From Algimonas ampicilliniresistens (lineage in GTDB: Bacteria > Pseudomonadota > Alphaproteobacteria > Caulobacterales > Maricaulaceae), in the NCBI RefSeq assembly GCF_030159955.1, contig NZ_BSNK01000002.1:806001-870000 (forward strand): a DNA stretch of 64,000 bases. Direction: 5' to 3'. Shown one piece after another: positions 1-7,144 of the stretch. How positions within the stretch are numbered: the stretch's first letter is position 1; the number at the start of each line of letters is the position of its first letter. The notes beneath the pieces are model-generated. The model did not search any database. It was not told the origin of the DNA and saw only the letters and a list, made by a program, of their open reading frames with translations. Both the position numbers and the translations under genes were made by a program.

Positions 1-306
1 CTGCACATTATGGCCCATCAATTAATAGCAGAGGGGCGTGGCGCTGACGTGACCGTTTTTCGCGATGTGAAACGCGGCGAAGTCTTTGCCGCGCGTTTCA
101 AAGACGGCGTTCCAATTGCGTTGCCGCAGGCAATGACGTTGGACCAAGCTCAGGCATTGTCGAGTGATCCACTCCACCCCGCAGAAACAGCTGATGTTCG
201 CGTGATGGCGCGTATGGCGATGGACGCAAACCCTGAGGGTTATGTGGCGGAACCGCTCTATTCGCGCGGCCCAGATGCCAAATTACCGGGCGGTGTGACC
301 CTTTGA
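1..306 (+). CDS. tsaB: TsaB, tRNA threonylcarbamoyladenosine modification protein (C-terminal fragment)
   Basis: The gene is cut by the window start; the frame is open from base 1, and the ATG at 10 is probably internal. The visible 101 residues end in a segment reading YVAEPLYSRGPDAKL, the typical C-terminus of TsaB. TsaB is the non-catalytic partner of TsaD in the complex that makes t6A37 on ANN-decoding tRNAs in the cytoplasm. The stop overlaps the TTG start of rimI, and tsaB-rimI is a widely conserved pair, which supports the call. The N-terminal ASKHA fold lies outside the window, so catalytic or interface residues cannot be checked. Confidence 0.82.
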   Translation: MHIMAHQLIAEGRGADVTVFRDVKRGEVFAARFKDGVPIALPQAMTLDQAQALSSDPLHPAETADVRVMARMAMDANPEGYVAEPLYSRGPDAKLPGGVTL

Positions 307-788
307 TTGTCAGAGCGTTAAACGCGCGTGACGCCGATGCGATGGCGCGAATTCATGCGACCAGTTTTGATAAAGGGTGGTCTCCACTCGATATGGCTGT
401 GCATGTGTCCCGCGACCTATGTCTTGGGACGGGCGATCCACTGAGTGGTTTTGCGATTCTCAGACGGTCCGACATTGATGCAGAAATCCTCACGGTTGCG
501 ACCGATCCGGCCTGCCGTCGACGGGGACACGCCGGGGCCTTATTGGAAGCTGCTCGCGAACAGTTAAAGCGCGACAGCTTGCGTCACATCTTCCTAGAGG
601 TGGCCGAAGATAATGAGGCGGCGCGGGCGCTCTATGAACGTTTGGGCTATCAGCCTATCGGTCGTCGTCCGGCCTATTATGCACGCCCCGACGGGCGCGT
701 CGCGGCGGTAACTTACGCGCTCGATCTTTCCGGCAATCGTTCAACTCATCCTCCGGCTTCGCTGGACGAGGCCACGACAGCCCGCTAA
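303..788 (+). CDS. rimI: RimI-type ribosomal protein alanine N-acetyltransferase
   Basis: This is a GNAT-fold enzyme of 161 residues. The acetyl-CoA pyrophosphate-binding loop is visible as RRRGHAG at residues 72-78. The following NEAARALYERLGY segment at about 104-116 is diagnostic of RimI-like GNATs. RimI acetylates the N-terminal Ala of ribosomal protein S18, and related proteins act on other N-termini. The TTG start overlaps the tsaB stop (TTGA), which indicates translational coupling. The last 15 or so residues are a low-complexity tail that does not belong to the fold. The family is clear; the exact substrate is inferred from the tsaB neighbour. Confidence 0.88.
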   Translation: MIVRALNARDADAMARIHATSFDKGWSPLDMAVHVSRDLCLGTGDPLSGFAILRRSDIDAEILTVATDPACRRRGHAGALLEAAREQLKRDSLRHIFLEVAEDNEAARALYERLGYQPIGRRPAYYARPDGRVAAVTYALDLSGNRSTHPPASLDEATTAR

Positions 789-797
789 GGCAGAGCT

Positions 798-1220
798 ATG
801 CCGCACACAGAAACTTGGATCGAAAAGAAATGCGTTGAGCGCGGATTGCGTTTGACCGAGCAACGTCGCGTGATCGCGAAAGTGCTGTCACGCGCGGAGG
901 ATCACCCCGACGCGGAAGAGCTTTATGCCCGCGCGTCCCGGATCGATCCCAATATTAGCCTGGCGACAGTCTATCGTACCGTTCGGCTGTTTTCAGATTC
1001 CGGCATCATTGAAACGCATGACTTTCGAGATGGTCGGGCGCGCTATGAAACGGCGGACGCAGAACATCACGACCATCTGATTGATGTGCAGACCGGTGAC
1101 GTCATCGAATTTGTCGATGATGAGATCGAAGCGCTTCAACACCGGATCGCCGAGAAGCTCGGTTATGAGCTGGTCGACCACCGCCTAGAGCTCTACGGAC
1201 GTAAAAAGAAGAGCCCATAA
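798..1220 (+). CDS. fur: Fur/Mur-family metalloregulator
   Basis: This is a 140-residue Fur-family repressor. The winged helix with recognition helix ISLATVYRTV lies at residues 53-62. The metal-sensing core HHDH is at 90-93, with further acidic and His ligands after it. The CxxC pair that holds structural zinc in enterobacterial Fur is absent: the site reads HLIDVQTG. That is normal for alphaproteobacterial Fur/Mur proteins, which may respond to Fe or Mn. It starts 9 bases after rimI and probably shares its transcript. A Fur-box-like element lies in this window in front of bfd at 9806, a plausible target. Iron versus manganese specificity cannot be decided from sequence. Confidence 0.88.
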   Translation: MPHTETWIEKKCVERGLRLTEQRRVIAKVLSRAEDHPDAEELYARASRIDPNISLATVYRTVRLFSDSGIIETHDFRDGRARYETADAEHHDHLIDVQTGDVIEFVDDEIEALQHRIAEKLGYELVDHRLELYGRKKKSP

Positions 1221-1286
1221 GGCTGGCGCTCTAAGCTTTATTCCCTCCCTCACGACAACTGCCATTTGGCCAAGTAAGCTATCCGC

Positions 1287-1895
1287 GTGATTAGTTTCCC
1301 CTTGAGAGGTCATGTGACAAACACAACAAACAATCTTCTGAAAGCGGGCTTTGTGGCCTTGCCTGCTTGGCTTGGCATTACGACTGTGGCTGGTTTTCTA
1401 GCAGCCGGATATAATCCGATAGAGTCGCATGTTAGCGTTATGACCCTGACGGAGGGTCTTTCGCATAGTCTTGTGAACATCGCGGCTTGGTTGGCCGGCG
1501 TGACGCTCATACTCTTTTCGATTGGGGTTTGGCGTCTATCAGAACGTCGGATTTCGGTAGGTGCTATTTGTATGATCCTATTCGGCATAGCGATGATCAC
1601 GAATGGAACATGGCCGATGGGGTCAAGGTTGCATGGTTTCTACATTATCGGCATTTTCAATATCATCGCGCCCGCACTCTGCTTGCTGGATATTCGCGAT
1701 AATGATTTGCGACGAAAACTGCACGCATTCACAGCGTTTGTGAGCGTGTCAGCGGTCTTTTACTTATGGTTGATTCTGACCGGGTTTGAGCCGGAAGGCT
1801 ATAGTGGTCTGACCCAGCGCATCTTCGGATCCATCAATTATGCGTGGCCATTTATGTTCGCCTTGATGGCCCTGAAGAAACAACCTGCGACTTGA
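1287..1895 (+). CDS. DUF998-like integral membrane protein
   Basis: The product has about 202 residues and five to six predicted membrane helices, at roughly 18-42, 55-80, 88-105, 113-135, 145-165 and 180-198. The layout, including the PIESHVSVMTL stretch after helix 1 and the GSRLHGFYIIG stretch, resembles DUF998 proteins, whose function is unknown. The GTG start at 1287 is the first start in the frame; a second GTG lies at 1314. It stands alone between fur and the leftward sulfotransferase gene. No catalytic motif is seen. Family assignment is by overall pattern only. Confidence 0.62.
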   Translation: MISFPLRGHVTNTTNNLLKAGFVALPAWLGITTVAGFLAAGYNPIESHVSVMTLTEGLSHSLVNIAAWLAGVTLILFSIGVWRLSERRISVGAICMILFGIAMITNGTWPMGSRLHGFYIIGIFNIIAPALCLLDIRDNDLRRKLHAFTAFVSVSAVFYLWLILTGFEPEGYSGLTQRIFGSINYAWPFMFALMALKKQPAT

Positions 1896-1920
1896 TTGCC
1901 TTGCGGGTTTAGCACGCAAT

Positions 1921-2649
1921 TTATAGGTTCGGGACGCTCAGGCGTCTCAGCGACTCATAGCTGTCCAGGCAGCCTTCATAGATTAGTCGGTGATCTGGTA
2001 TCACGTCGGGGAGCGCGTTACGCGGCGCTCCGAACCCAGTGGAAGCCACGACGCTATCATACCAATAAGCCCCCCACGGACCGTCTTCGGGCCGCGGGCC
2101 AGCGGGCCATTTCAACATGGTGCGGCGAAAAGGTATGTTGAACCCGTCTTCGCACATGGTCTTGAGCATGACTCGCGGACGCGCGAGAATATCGTCGCTA
2201 TCCATGACCATCGGTGCGCGGCCTGTGATATCTTTGAGTTCGGCATAAAGCGTTCGCAACCGGGCGAAGCCAAGGTCATCGGCAGTAAAATTCGGACGTC
2301 CTTTGGCGTAAGATGCAATGACGCGCGCCGGGTGACGCAAAAGCAGTACGTGCCGCGCATCCGCCGTCCACTCCATCGGCATCCCGGCAATCATATGGTG
2401 CGCCATATGTTTCTGGAAATGGTAGCGTGTCTTAACGGGCGCGAGAATGCGGTCCACGATACGGTCTGGATCAGTTTCGCAGGCCGCTAATGTTTCATCG
2501 CGTCCCGGATGCGTCAGCCCCGTTTGCTTTAAGTAAGCCGCAAAGAAGGGTTCATCCCAACAAGTCACATCAGATTGTGATCCGAAACTTCGCATCATCG
2601 CTGTCGATATATTGCGTGGCCCGGACCAGAGGCAGAGTATCTTAGACAT
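1921..2649 (-). CDS. Sulfotransferase-like protein (P-loop, PAPS-type fold)
   Basis: This 242-residue protein starts with CLWSGPRNISTAMMRSF. This matches the 5'-phosphosulfate-binding P-loop found in sulfotransferase-like proteins of the branched-chain aminotransferase-linked group. A second motif, VLLLRHPARVIASY at about 105-118, corresponds to the 3'-phosphate-binding strand-loop. It is encoded 9 bases downstream of the class IV aminotransferase on the same strand, so the two are almost certainly co-transcribed. Family knowledge suggests transfer of a sulfuryl group from PAPS, or a non-catalytic relative. The acceptor is unknown, and the pairing with an aminotransferase hints at an amino-acid-derived substrate (inference). 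Confidence 0.75.
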   Translation of the reverse strand: MSKILCLWSGPRNISTAMMRSFGSQSDVTCWDEPFFAAYLKQTGLTHPGRDETLAACETDPDRIVDRILAPVKTRYHFQKHMAHHMIAGMPMEWTADARHVLLLRHPARVIASYAKGRPNFTADDLGFARLRTLYAELKDITGRAPMVMDSDDILARPRVMLKTMCEDGFNIPFRRTMLKWPAGPRPEDGPWGAYWYDSVVASTGFGAPRNALPDVIPDHRLIYEGCLDSYESLRRLSVPNL

Positions 2650-2658
2650 ATGTCACGC

Positions 2659-3570
2659 TCAGCTCGTGTCTGTGTCGATCAGGGTGAGATAGAGCTGTTG
2701 CAACCGCTCCACAATCGGGCCGCGTGTGCCGGCGCCGATCTGTCGTCCGTCAATCGATCCAACAGGTGCGAGCCCAGCGAACGTGCCCGTGGTGAAGGCT
2801 TCTTCGGCGGCGTAGCAATGGCGCAGAGTGAAGTTACGCTCAAAAACGGGAATGTCGTTGGCTCGGCACAGATCAATGACTTTGCCGCGCGTAATCCCGC
2901 CGAGGCAGTAGTCCCCGGTCGAGGTCCAGACTTCGCCCTGTCTAACGATGAAGAAATGCGTCGAATTGCAGGTGGCCACGAAGCCGTGCGGGTCGAGCAT
3001 AATGGCTTCGTCCGCGCCGGCTTCGATGCCTTGGATACAAGCCGTGATACAGTTGATCTTGGAATGTGAATTTAACCCCGGATCTTGAACATCTGGACGT
3101 CCGCGCCGGGTTGCGACGCTTTGCAGAGACAAAGGACGTTCGGCCGTCGCCGGGTCCGGCTGTTTATATTCTGGCGCAATCACGACCGTGGCGGGTGAAA
3201 TGACAACACGAGGGTCCTGATAGGGCGTGGATCGTAGGCCGCGCGTCACCATGAGTCGGATATGGACATGATCGGTCATGCCATTGGCGGTCAGGGTTTC
3301 GGAAAGGCGCAACGTCAGCTCTTGCCGCGTGAGACCAATATCAATCTTTAACGCGGCGAGCCCTTCCCACAGGCGATCAAGATGATCGCTGAGAAAAGCA
3401 ATTTTACCGTTATGGACGCGCAGCCCTTCCCAGACGCCGTCGCCCAGCATGAAACCGCTGTCGAATACATTCACCACAGCCTTCTCACGCGGGACGATTG
3501 CACCGTTGAGATTGAATAAAACCGACGCATTGCGTTCATCGGCGACGTAGGCATGTGTCCCAAAGCTCAT
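2659..3570 (-). CDS. Class IV PLP-dependent aminotransferase (BCAT/D-amino acid transaminase-like)
   Basis: This 303-residue fold-type IV aminotransferase has the catalytic lysine in the segment NSHSKINCI at about 167-175 and the conserved DSGFMLGDGVWEGLRV entry around residues 37-52. The PLP phosphate-binding GGITRGKVIDL lies at about 223-233, and TGTFAGLAPV follows near 261-270. Members interconvert branched-chain amino acids and 2-oxo acids, act on D-amino acids, or are aminodeoxychorismate lyases. The substrate cannot be settled here. It sits between an LpxH-like phosphatase gene (37 bases upstream) and the sulfotransferase gene (9 bases downstream), in one leftward operon. Confidence 0.85.
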   Translation of the reverse strand: MSFGTHAYVADERNASVLFNLNGAIVPREKAVVNVFDSGFMLGDGVWEGLRVHNGKIAFLSDHLDRLWEGLAALKIDIGLTRQELTLRLSETLTANGMTDHVHIRLMVTRGLRSTPYQDPRVVISPATVVIAPEYKQPDPATAERPLSLQSVATRRGRPDVQDPGLNSHSKINCITACIQGIEAGADEAIMLDPHGFVATCNSTHFFIVRQGEVWTSTGDYCLGGITRGKVIDLCRANDIPVFERNFTLRHCYAAEEAFTTGTFAGLAPVGSIDGRQIGAGTRGPIVERLQQLYLTLIDTDTS

Positions 3571-3607
3571 GGGAGGGGATTAGCAGAGATTGAGTGTGAT
3601 GGAAGCT

Positions 3608-4423
3608 TTACTCGGCGGGAACGAGCCCAGTTGGTGTGGGCTCAGCCAGGCCATATTCGATCCGGTCGCGGATCACCGCAGCGTGTGGCGCAAAATGCAG
3701 GATTTCCCAGCGTCCGTCAAAATGCTCGACCAGCGCCGTGCAGCTCTCGACCCAATCGCCCGTATTGCGATAATGGATGCCATCAATATCGCGCTGTTCA
3801 GCGACGTGGATGTGCCCGCAAATCGCCCCGTCAAAGCCTTTGCGCCGACAATAATCGGCGACATGACCCTCAAAACTCTGGATGAAATTCATCGCGCGTT
3901 TGGTTTTTGATTTGAGCGTCTTTGACAATGACCAGTAATCAAGGCCAAGCCGCCGACGCACGGCGTTCAGCTTCGTATTGAGTGAGAGCAGCAGATTATA
4001 GGCGCTATCACCCAGATGCATGATCCATTTCCGGTCTGTGCGCATCAGCCCGTCGAACATATCACCATGGACGACCAGATAGCGTTTGCCGTCGCGACCT
4101 TGGTGAACGGCGCGATTCTTAACGGCGATATCACCGAACATTAGGCGGAATTTCATGAAACCACGCAGGAATTCGTCGTGATTGCCGATGATATAAGTAA
4201 CGTCTGTCCCCCGTTTGGCGGCGGTCAATATACGCCTCACAACATTGGTGTGAGATTGCGGCCAATACCATTTCTTGCGCAATCGCCAGCCATCAATGAT
4301 GTCGCCGACGAGGTAAAGCTGCTCTGACGTATGCTCTTTCATGAAGACGCAAAGCGCTTCGGCTTGGCAGCCTTTGGACCCCAAATGGAGGTCCGAAATA
4401 AAGATGGAACGATAATGCGGCAT
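3608..4423 (-). CDS. UDP-2,3-diacylglucosamine diphosphatase-like calcineurin phosphoesterase
   Basis: This is a 271-residue metallophosphoesterase. The metal-binding blocks are all visible: ISDLHLGSKG at about 9-18, VGDIIDGW at 39-46, GNHDEF near 79-84, VVHGDMFD near 116-123 and CGHIHVAE near 202-209. This is the COG2908/LpxH-like layout, in which two metal ions hydrolyse a pyrophosphate or phosphodiester. Many Alphaproteobacteria use LpxI for the lipid A step, so LpxH activity should not be assumed. It is probably the first gene of the operon with the class IV aminotransferase and sulfotransferase. An intracellular membrane-surface role is likely, but the substrate is open. Confidence 0.78.
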   Translation of the reverse strand: MPHYRSIFISDLHLGSKGCQAEALCVFMKEHTSEQLYLVGDIIDGWRLRKKWYWPQSHTNVVRRILTAAKRGTDVTYIIGNHDEFLRGFMKFRLMFGDIAVKNRAVHQGRDGKRYLVVHGDMFDGLMRTDRKWIMHLGDSAYNLLLSLNTKLNAVRRRLGLDYWSLSKTLKSKTKRAMNFIQSFEGHVADYCRRKGFDGAICGHIHVAEQRDIDGIHYRNTGDWVESCTALVEHFDGRWEILHFAPHAAVIRDRIEYGLAEPTPTGLVPAE

Positions 4424-4488
4424 TTGCGCCGCCCGCTAAGGGGGTTCGGTGTCCATCATGTGACGACTAGGTTACACAAACATGACGA

Positions 4489-4836
4489 TTAGAGCGCCTC
4501 GGACTCGACCAGAATGAGGCTCACGCCGATCCCAGCAGCGCATAGTGCATATAGCATCCAGTCTGCGGACGCTGGCCATGTGATTCCCAGATCAAACCCC
4601 ATGTCGGGCAAGCTGACACCGCTTCTGCTCCATAGCAAACCCGCCGTGATGCCCAAGACCAACGCCACGAGCCAACTGCGCCAGACCCGACCGGGCCGGG
4701 CGGTCAGTGTATGAATATCAACCAGCGTATCTTGAGCTTCAGCTTCCAGCGTTTTCATAATCGCCTCGGAAAAGCCGCCATCTTCAGTTGGAGCTACGTA
4801 ATCGGCTAGCAAGTCTTTCAATGTGTCATCAGTCAT
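4489..4836 (-). CDS. Small membrane protein, putative anti-sigma factor
   Basis: This 115-residue protein has a cytosolic, acidic N-terminus (about 50 residues) and two hydrophobic segments at about 52-70 and 90-110. Its start overlaps the stop of the ECF sigma gene (ATGA), so the two are translationally coupled. Small inner-membrane proteins encoded directly after an ECF sigma factor commonly bind and restrain it. That role is inferred from position, because no zinc-binding HxxxCxxC anti-sigma motif is present. No extracytoplasmic sensor domain is seen either. Confidence 0.6.
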   Translation of the reverse strand: MTDDTLKDLLADYVAPTEDGGFSEAIMKTLEAEAQDTLVDIHTLTARPGRVWRSWLVALVLGITAGLLWSRSGVSLPDMGFDLGITWPASADWMLYALCAAGIGVSLILVESEAL

Positions 4837-5363
4837 GAGGTCGATCCTTCATAAGCGCGCAGACTCTCCCTTAGCGCAGTTTTTGCGCGGGTGACATGCG
4901 ACTTGACCGTGCCCAGCGGCAGGTCAGTAATTTTCGCGGCGTCGGCCTGGCTATGACCTAAAGCGAGGCAGAGCATGGCGCAGGCTCTCCGTTCTGGGGG
5001 CAAGGCGTTCATTGCCTCAGTAATATCGAGCTGTGTCCCAGTGTCGGCGACAGGCGTCTCATCCGGGGCAGACTTATGATCGCTTAGATCGCGTCGCCGG
5101 GTCTCTTGGCGATAGTCATCGAGAAAGCAGCGATAGGCGATGCGCATCAACCATGCCCGAACATCCTCGACGCTTGAGAGGCGGTCTCTGACCCGGAAGG
5201 CCTTGAGAAACGTATCCTGCGCCAGCTCATCGGCAAGGGCACTATTCCGACAGAGCCGGCGCAGAAAGGTACGGACCGCGCCCTGATGGGCGCGGACGAT
5301 CGGGTCAAAATCGCAGACCCGGTTCAAGATCAGTCTTCGTCTTTGCGGGTTATGGCGAACCAC
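4833..5363 (-). CDS. RNA polymerase ECF-type sigma factor
   Basis: This 176-residue sigma-70 family protein has only regions 2 and 4. Region 2 is visible as FDPIVRAHQGAVRTFLRRLCRN...ADELAQDTFLKAF...VRAWLMRIAYRCFLDDYR, residues about 19-80. Region 4 is LPPERRACAMLCLALGHSQADAAKITDLPLGTVKSHVTRAK, about 121-161, with a standard helix-turn-helix. The upstream end overlaps the DUF6249 gene by about 34 bases, so a downstream TTG or CTG start near 5326-5332, just at that gene's stop, is possible. The gene overlaps its likely anti-sigma partner. No target promoter could be assigned. It is not flanked by phyR/nepR, so it is not obviously EcfG. Confidence 0.88.
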   Translation of the reverse strand: MVRHNPQRRRLILNRVCDFDPIVRAHQGAVRTFLRRLCRNSALADELAQDTFLKAFRVRDRLSSVEDVRAWLMRIAYRCFLDDYRQETRRRDLSDHKSAPDETPVADTGTQLDITEAMNALPPERRACAMLCLALGHSQADAAKITDLPLGTVKSHVTRAKTALRESLRAYEGSTS

Positions 5364-5695
5364 AGAGCTAGAAAAACGAGACCGACCAAGAATGGGAAAG
5401 ACGCGATAGCGGCGAAAATCCGAGCAGCTTCTGCATCATCCACGGCGCCCCCGAAGATGACTGTCGAGACTGCGACGGCAATCAAGATTAGTCCAAGACG
5501 AAGGTCGGCATGTTTCGGTTTGCGGCGCACACCCAGTGTTTTGACGAGATCGGTCGTGATGGGTTCGCCTTTATTGGCCATCGTATCCAACAGGCTGATG
5601 GTCTGAGCGTGCGATTTATAGCGATAGGCGCTGACAGCCCAAACGATGAAGGGGATGATCGCAAACAAGGCGATCGGGACGAGAATGTCTTCCAT
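5330..5695 (-). CDS. DUF6249-like membrane protein
   Basis: This 121-residue protein has one N-terminal membrane helix (about 5-25), a basic cytosolic linker containing KSHAQTISLLDTMANKGEPI, then two helices (about 68-85 and 93-113). This matches the small bacterial DUF6249 pattern, whose biochemical role is not established. It is the first gene of a leftward operon and is followed, with overlap, by the ECF sigma factor gene and its putative anti-sigma gene. DUF6249 genes often sit beside sigma/anti-sigma pairs, so a role in the same signalling unit is reasonable but inferred. Confidence 0.7.
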   Translation of the reverse strand: MEDILVPIALFAIIPFIVWAVSAYRYKSHAQTISLLDTMANKGEPITTDLVKTLGVRRKPKHADLRLGLILIAVAVSTVIFGGAVDDAEAARIFAAIASFPFLVGLVFLALWFAITRKDED

Positions 5696-5828
5696 GTGTG
5701 TCTCCTTTCAGACGGGTTACATTAAAGCAGACGTGATGACGGAGTGATTTGGATGCACTGCTATCAAATTTATTTGAGAGTGCCTGCTGCGCTTGACCCC
5801 GATGGGTCGCCCGACCACATGAACCGTC

Positions 5829-7136
5829 GTGACCTCCGAACCCGACATAAATGATGTTGACGTCATAACCCTAGGCTGCCGCCTAAATGCGTCGGAATCC
5901 GACGCTATGGCGGCTTTGGCCCGTGATGATGGGCTGCGCAATGCCGTCATCATCAATAGCTGCGCTGTGACGAATGAAGCCGTGGCGGAAAGCCGTCGTC
6001 GGGTGCGTAAGGCGAAACGCGACCGACCGGATGCTAAAATTATCGTTACGGGTTGCGCGGCTCAGATCGATCCGAAAGCTTTTGCGGCGATGCCGGAAGT
6101 CGACCAGGTCTTGGGTAATCACGACAAGATGTTACCAGGCGCGTTTCTAGACCATCACTTTGGTGAGGGTTCTGAACGTATCCGCGTGAATGACATCATG
6201 GCGGTTCGGGACAGTGCACCTCAATTTATGGGGTCTGACAATTCCCCTGAAAAAGCGCAGTCACGGACACGCGCGTTTCTGCAGGTGCAAAATGGCTGCG
6301 ACCATCGCTGCACTTTTTGTATCATTCCATATGGTCGCGGCAATGCACGCTCTGTTCCCGCAGGTGAAGTGGTCAGCCATGTTCGGTCGTTGGTGCGGCA
6401 AGGCTATCGGGAGGTCGTGCTGACGGGCGTTGATCTGTCGAGCTGGGGCGGGGACTTGCCAGGATCACCGCCGTTGGGCGATCTGGTGCGCCGAGTGCTC
6501 AAATTAGTGCCAGAGCTGGCACGCTTGCGCCTATCCTCCATTGATCCGGCGGAAGTCGATCCGATCCTGTTTGAACTGATCGTGAGCGAGCCGCGCATGA
6601 CGCCCTATCTGCACTTGTCGTTGCAGGCTGGTGACGACATGATCCTCAAACGCATGAAGCGCCGTCATACGCGCCAGCAAGTCGTTGAGCTTTGCGCAGC
6701 GCTGCGTGCGCGCCGATCGGACATTACCTTTGGCGCGGATATTATCGCGGGTTTCCCCACAGAAACGGACGCGATGTTCGATAACAGCCTGAGCATTGTG
6801 TCAGAGATCGGCATTCCATGGCTGCACGTTTTTCCTTATTCGGCGCGCGAAGGCACGCCCGCCGCAAAGATCCCGCCCGTGGATGGCAATATCGTCAAGG
6901 CGCGGGCCAAACAGCTCCGCGATGCGGGTGCTAAGGCCAAAACAGCCCATCTGAAATCAAAGATTGGTCAGGCAGATGTGGCTCTGTTTGAGGAGACCGG
7001 GCCTGAAACAAGACTGGGTCGCTTGCCAGATTTCAGCGTCGTCCGCATGGACAATCCACCACCAGCGGGTTCGCTTGTCGAAATCACCGTGATAGGTGCG
7101 ACGGACGACCACCTCACGGGAACTCTGAATGTCTAA
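5829..7136 (+). CDS. mtaB: tRNA t6A37 methylthiotransferase MtaB
   Basis: This 435-residue radical-SAM enzyme converts t6A37 to ms2t6A37 in tRNA. The N-terminal UPF0004 domain carries three cluster cysteines (LGCRLN near 16, the SCAV Cys near 45, TGCAA near 75). The radical-SAM motif CDHRCTFC is at about 157-164. The RLSSIDPAEV and HLSLQAGDD blocks are typical of the MtaB branch rather than MiaB. The start is a GTG at 5829. It is followed after 8 bases by ftsY, a common alphaproteobacterial order. With TsaB at the window start, two parts of the t6A to ms2t6A route are encoded nearby, although not in one operon. Confidence 0.92.
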   Translation: MTSEPDINDVDVITLGCRLNASESDAMAALARDDGLRNAVIINSCAVTNEAVAESRRRVRKAKRDRPDAKIIVTGCAAQIDPKAFAAMPEVDQVLGNHDKMLPGAFLDHHFGEGSERIRVNDIMAVRDSAPQFMGSDNSPEKAQSRTRAFLQVQNGCDHRCTFCIIPYGRGNARSVPAGEVVSHVRSLVRQGYREVVLTGVDLSSWGGDLPGSPPLGDLVRRVLKLVPELARLRLSSIDPAEVDPILFELIVSEPRMTPYLHLSLQAGDDMILKRMKRRHTRQQVVELCAALRARRSDITFGADIIAGFPTETDAMFDNSLSIVSEIGIPWLHVFPYSAREGTPAAKIPPVDGNIVKARAKQLRDAGAKAKTAHLKSKIGQADVALFEETGPETRLGRLPDFSVVRMDNPPPAGSLVEITVIGATDDHLTGTLNV

Positions 7137-7144
7137 GGGACAAC

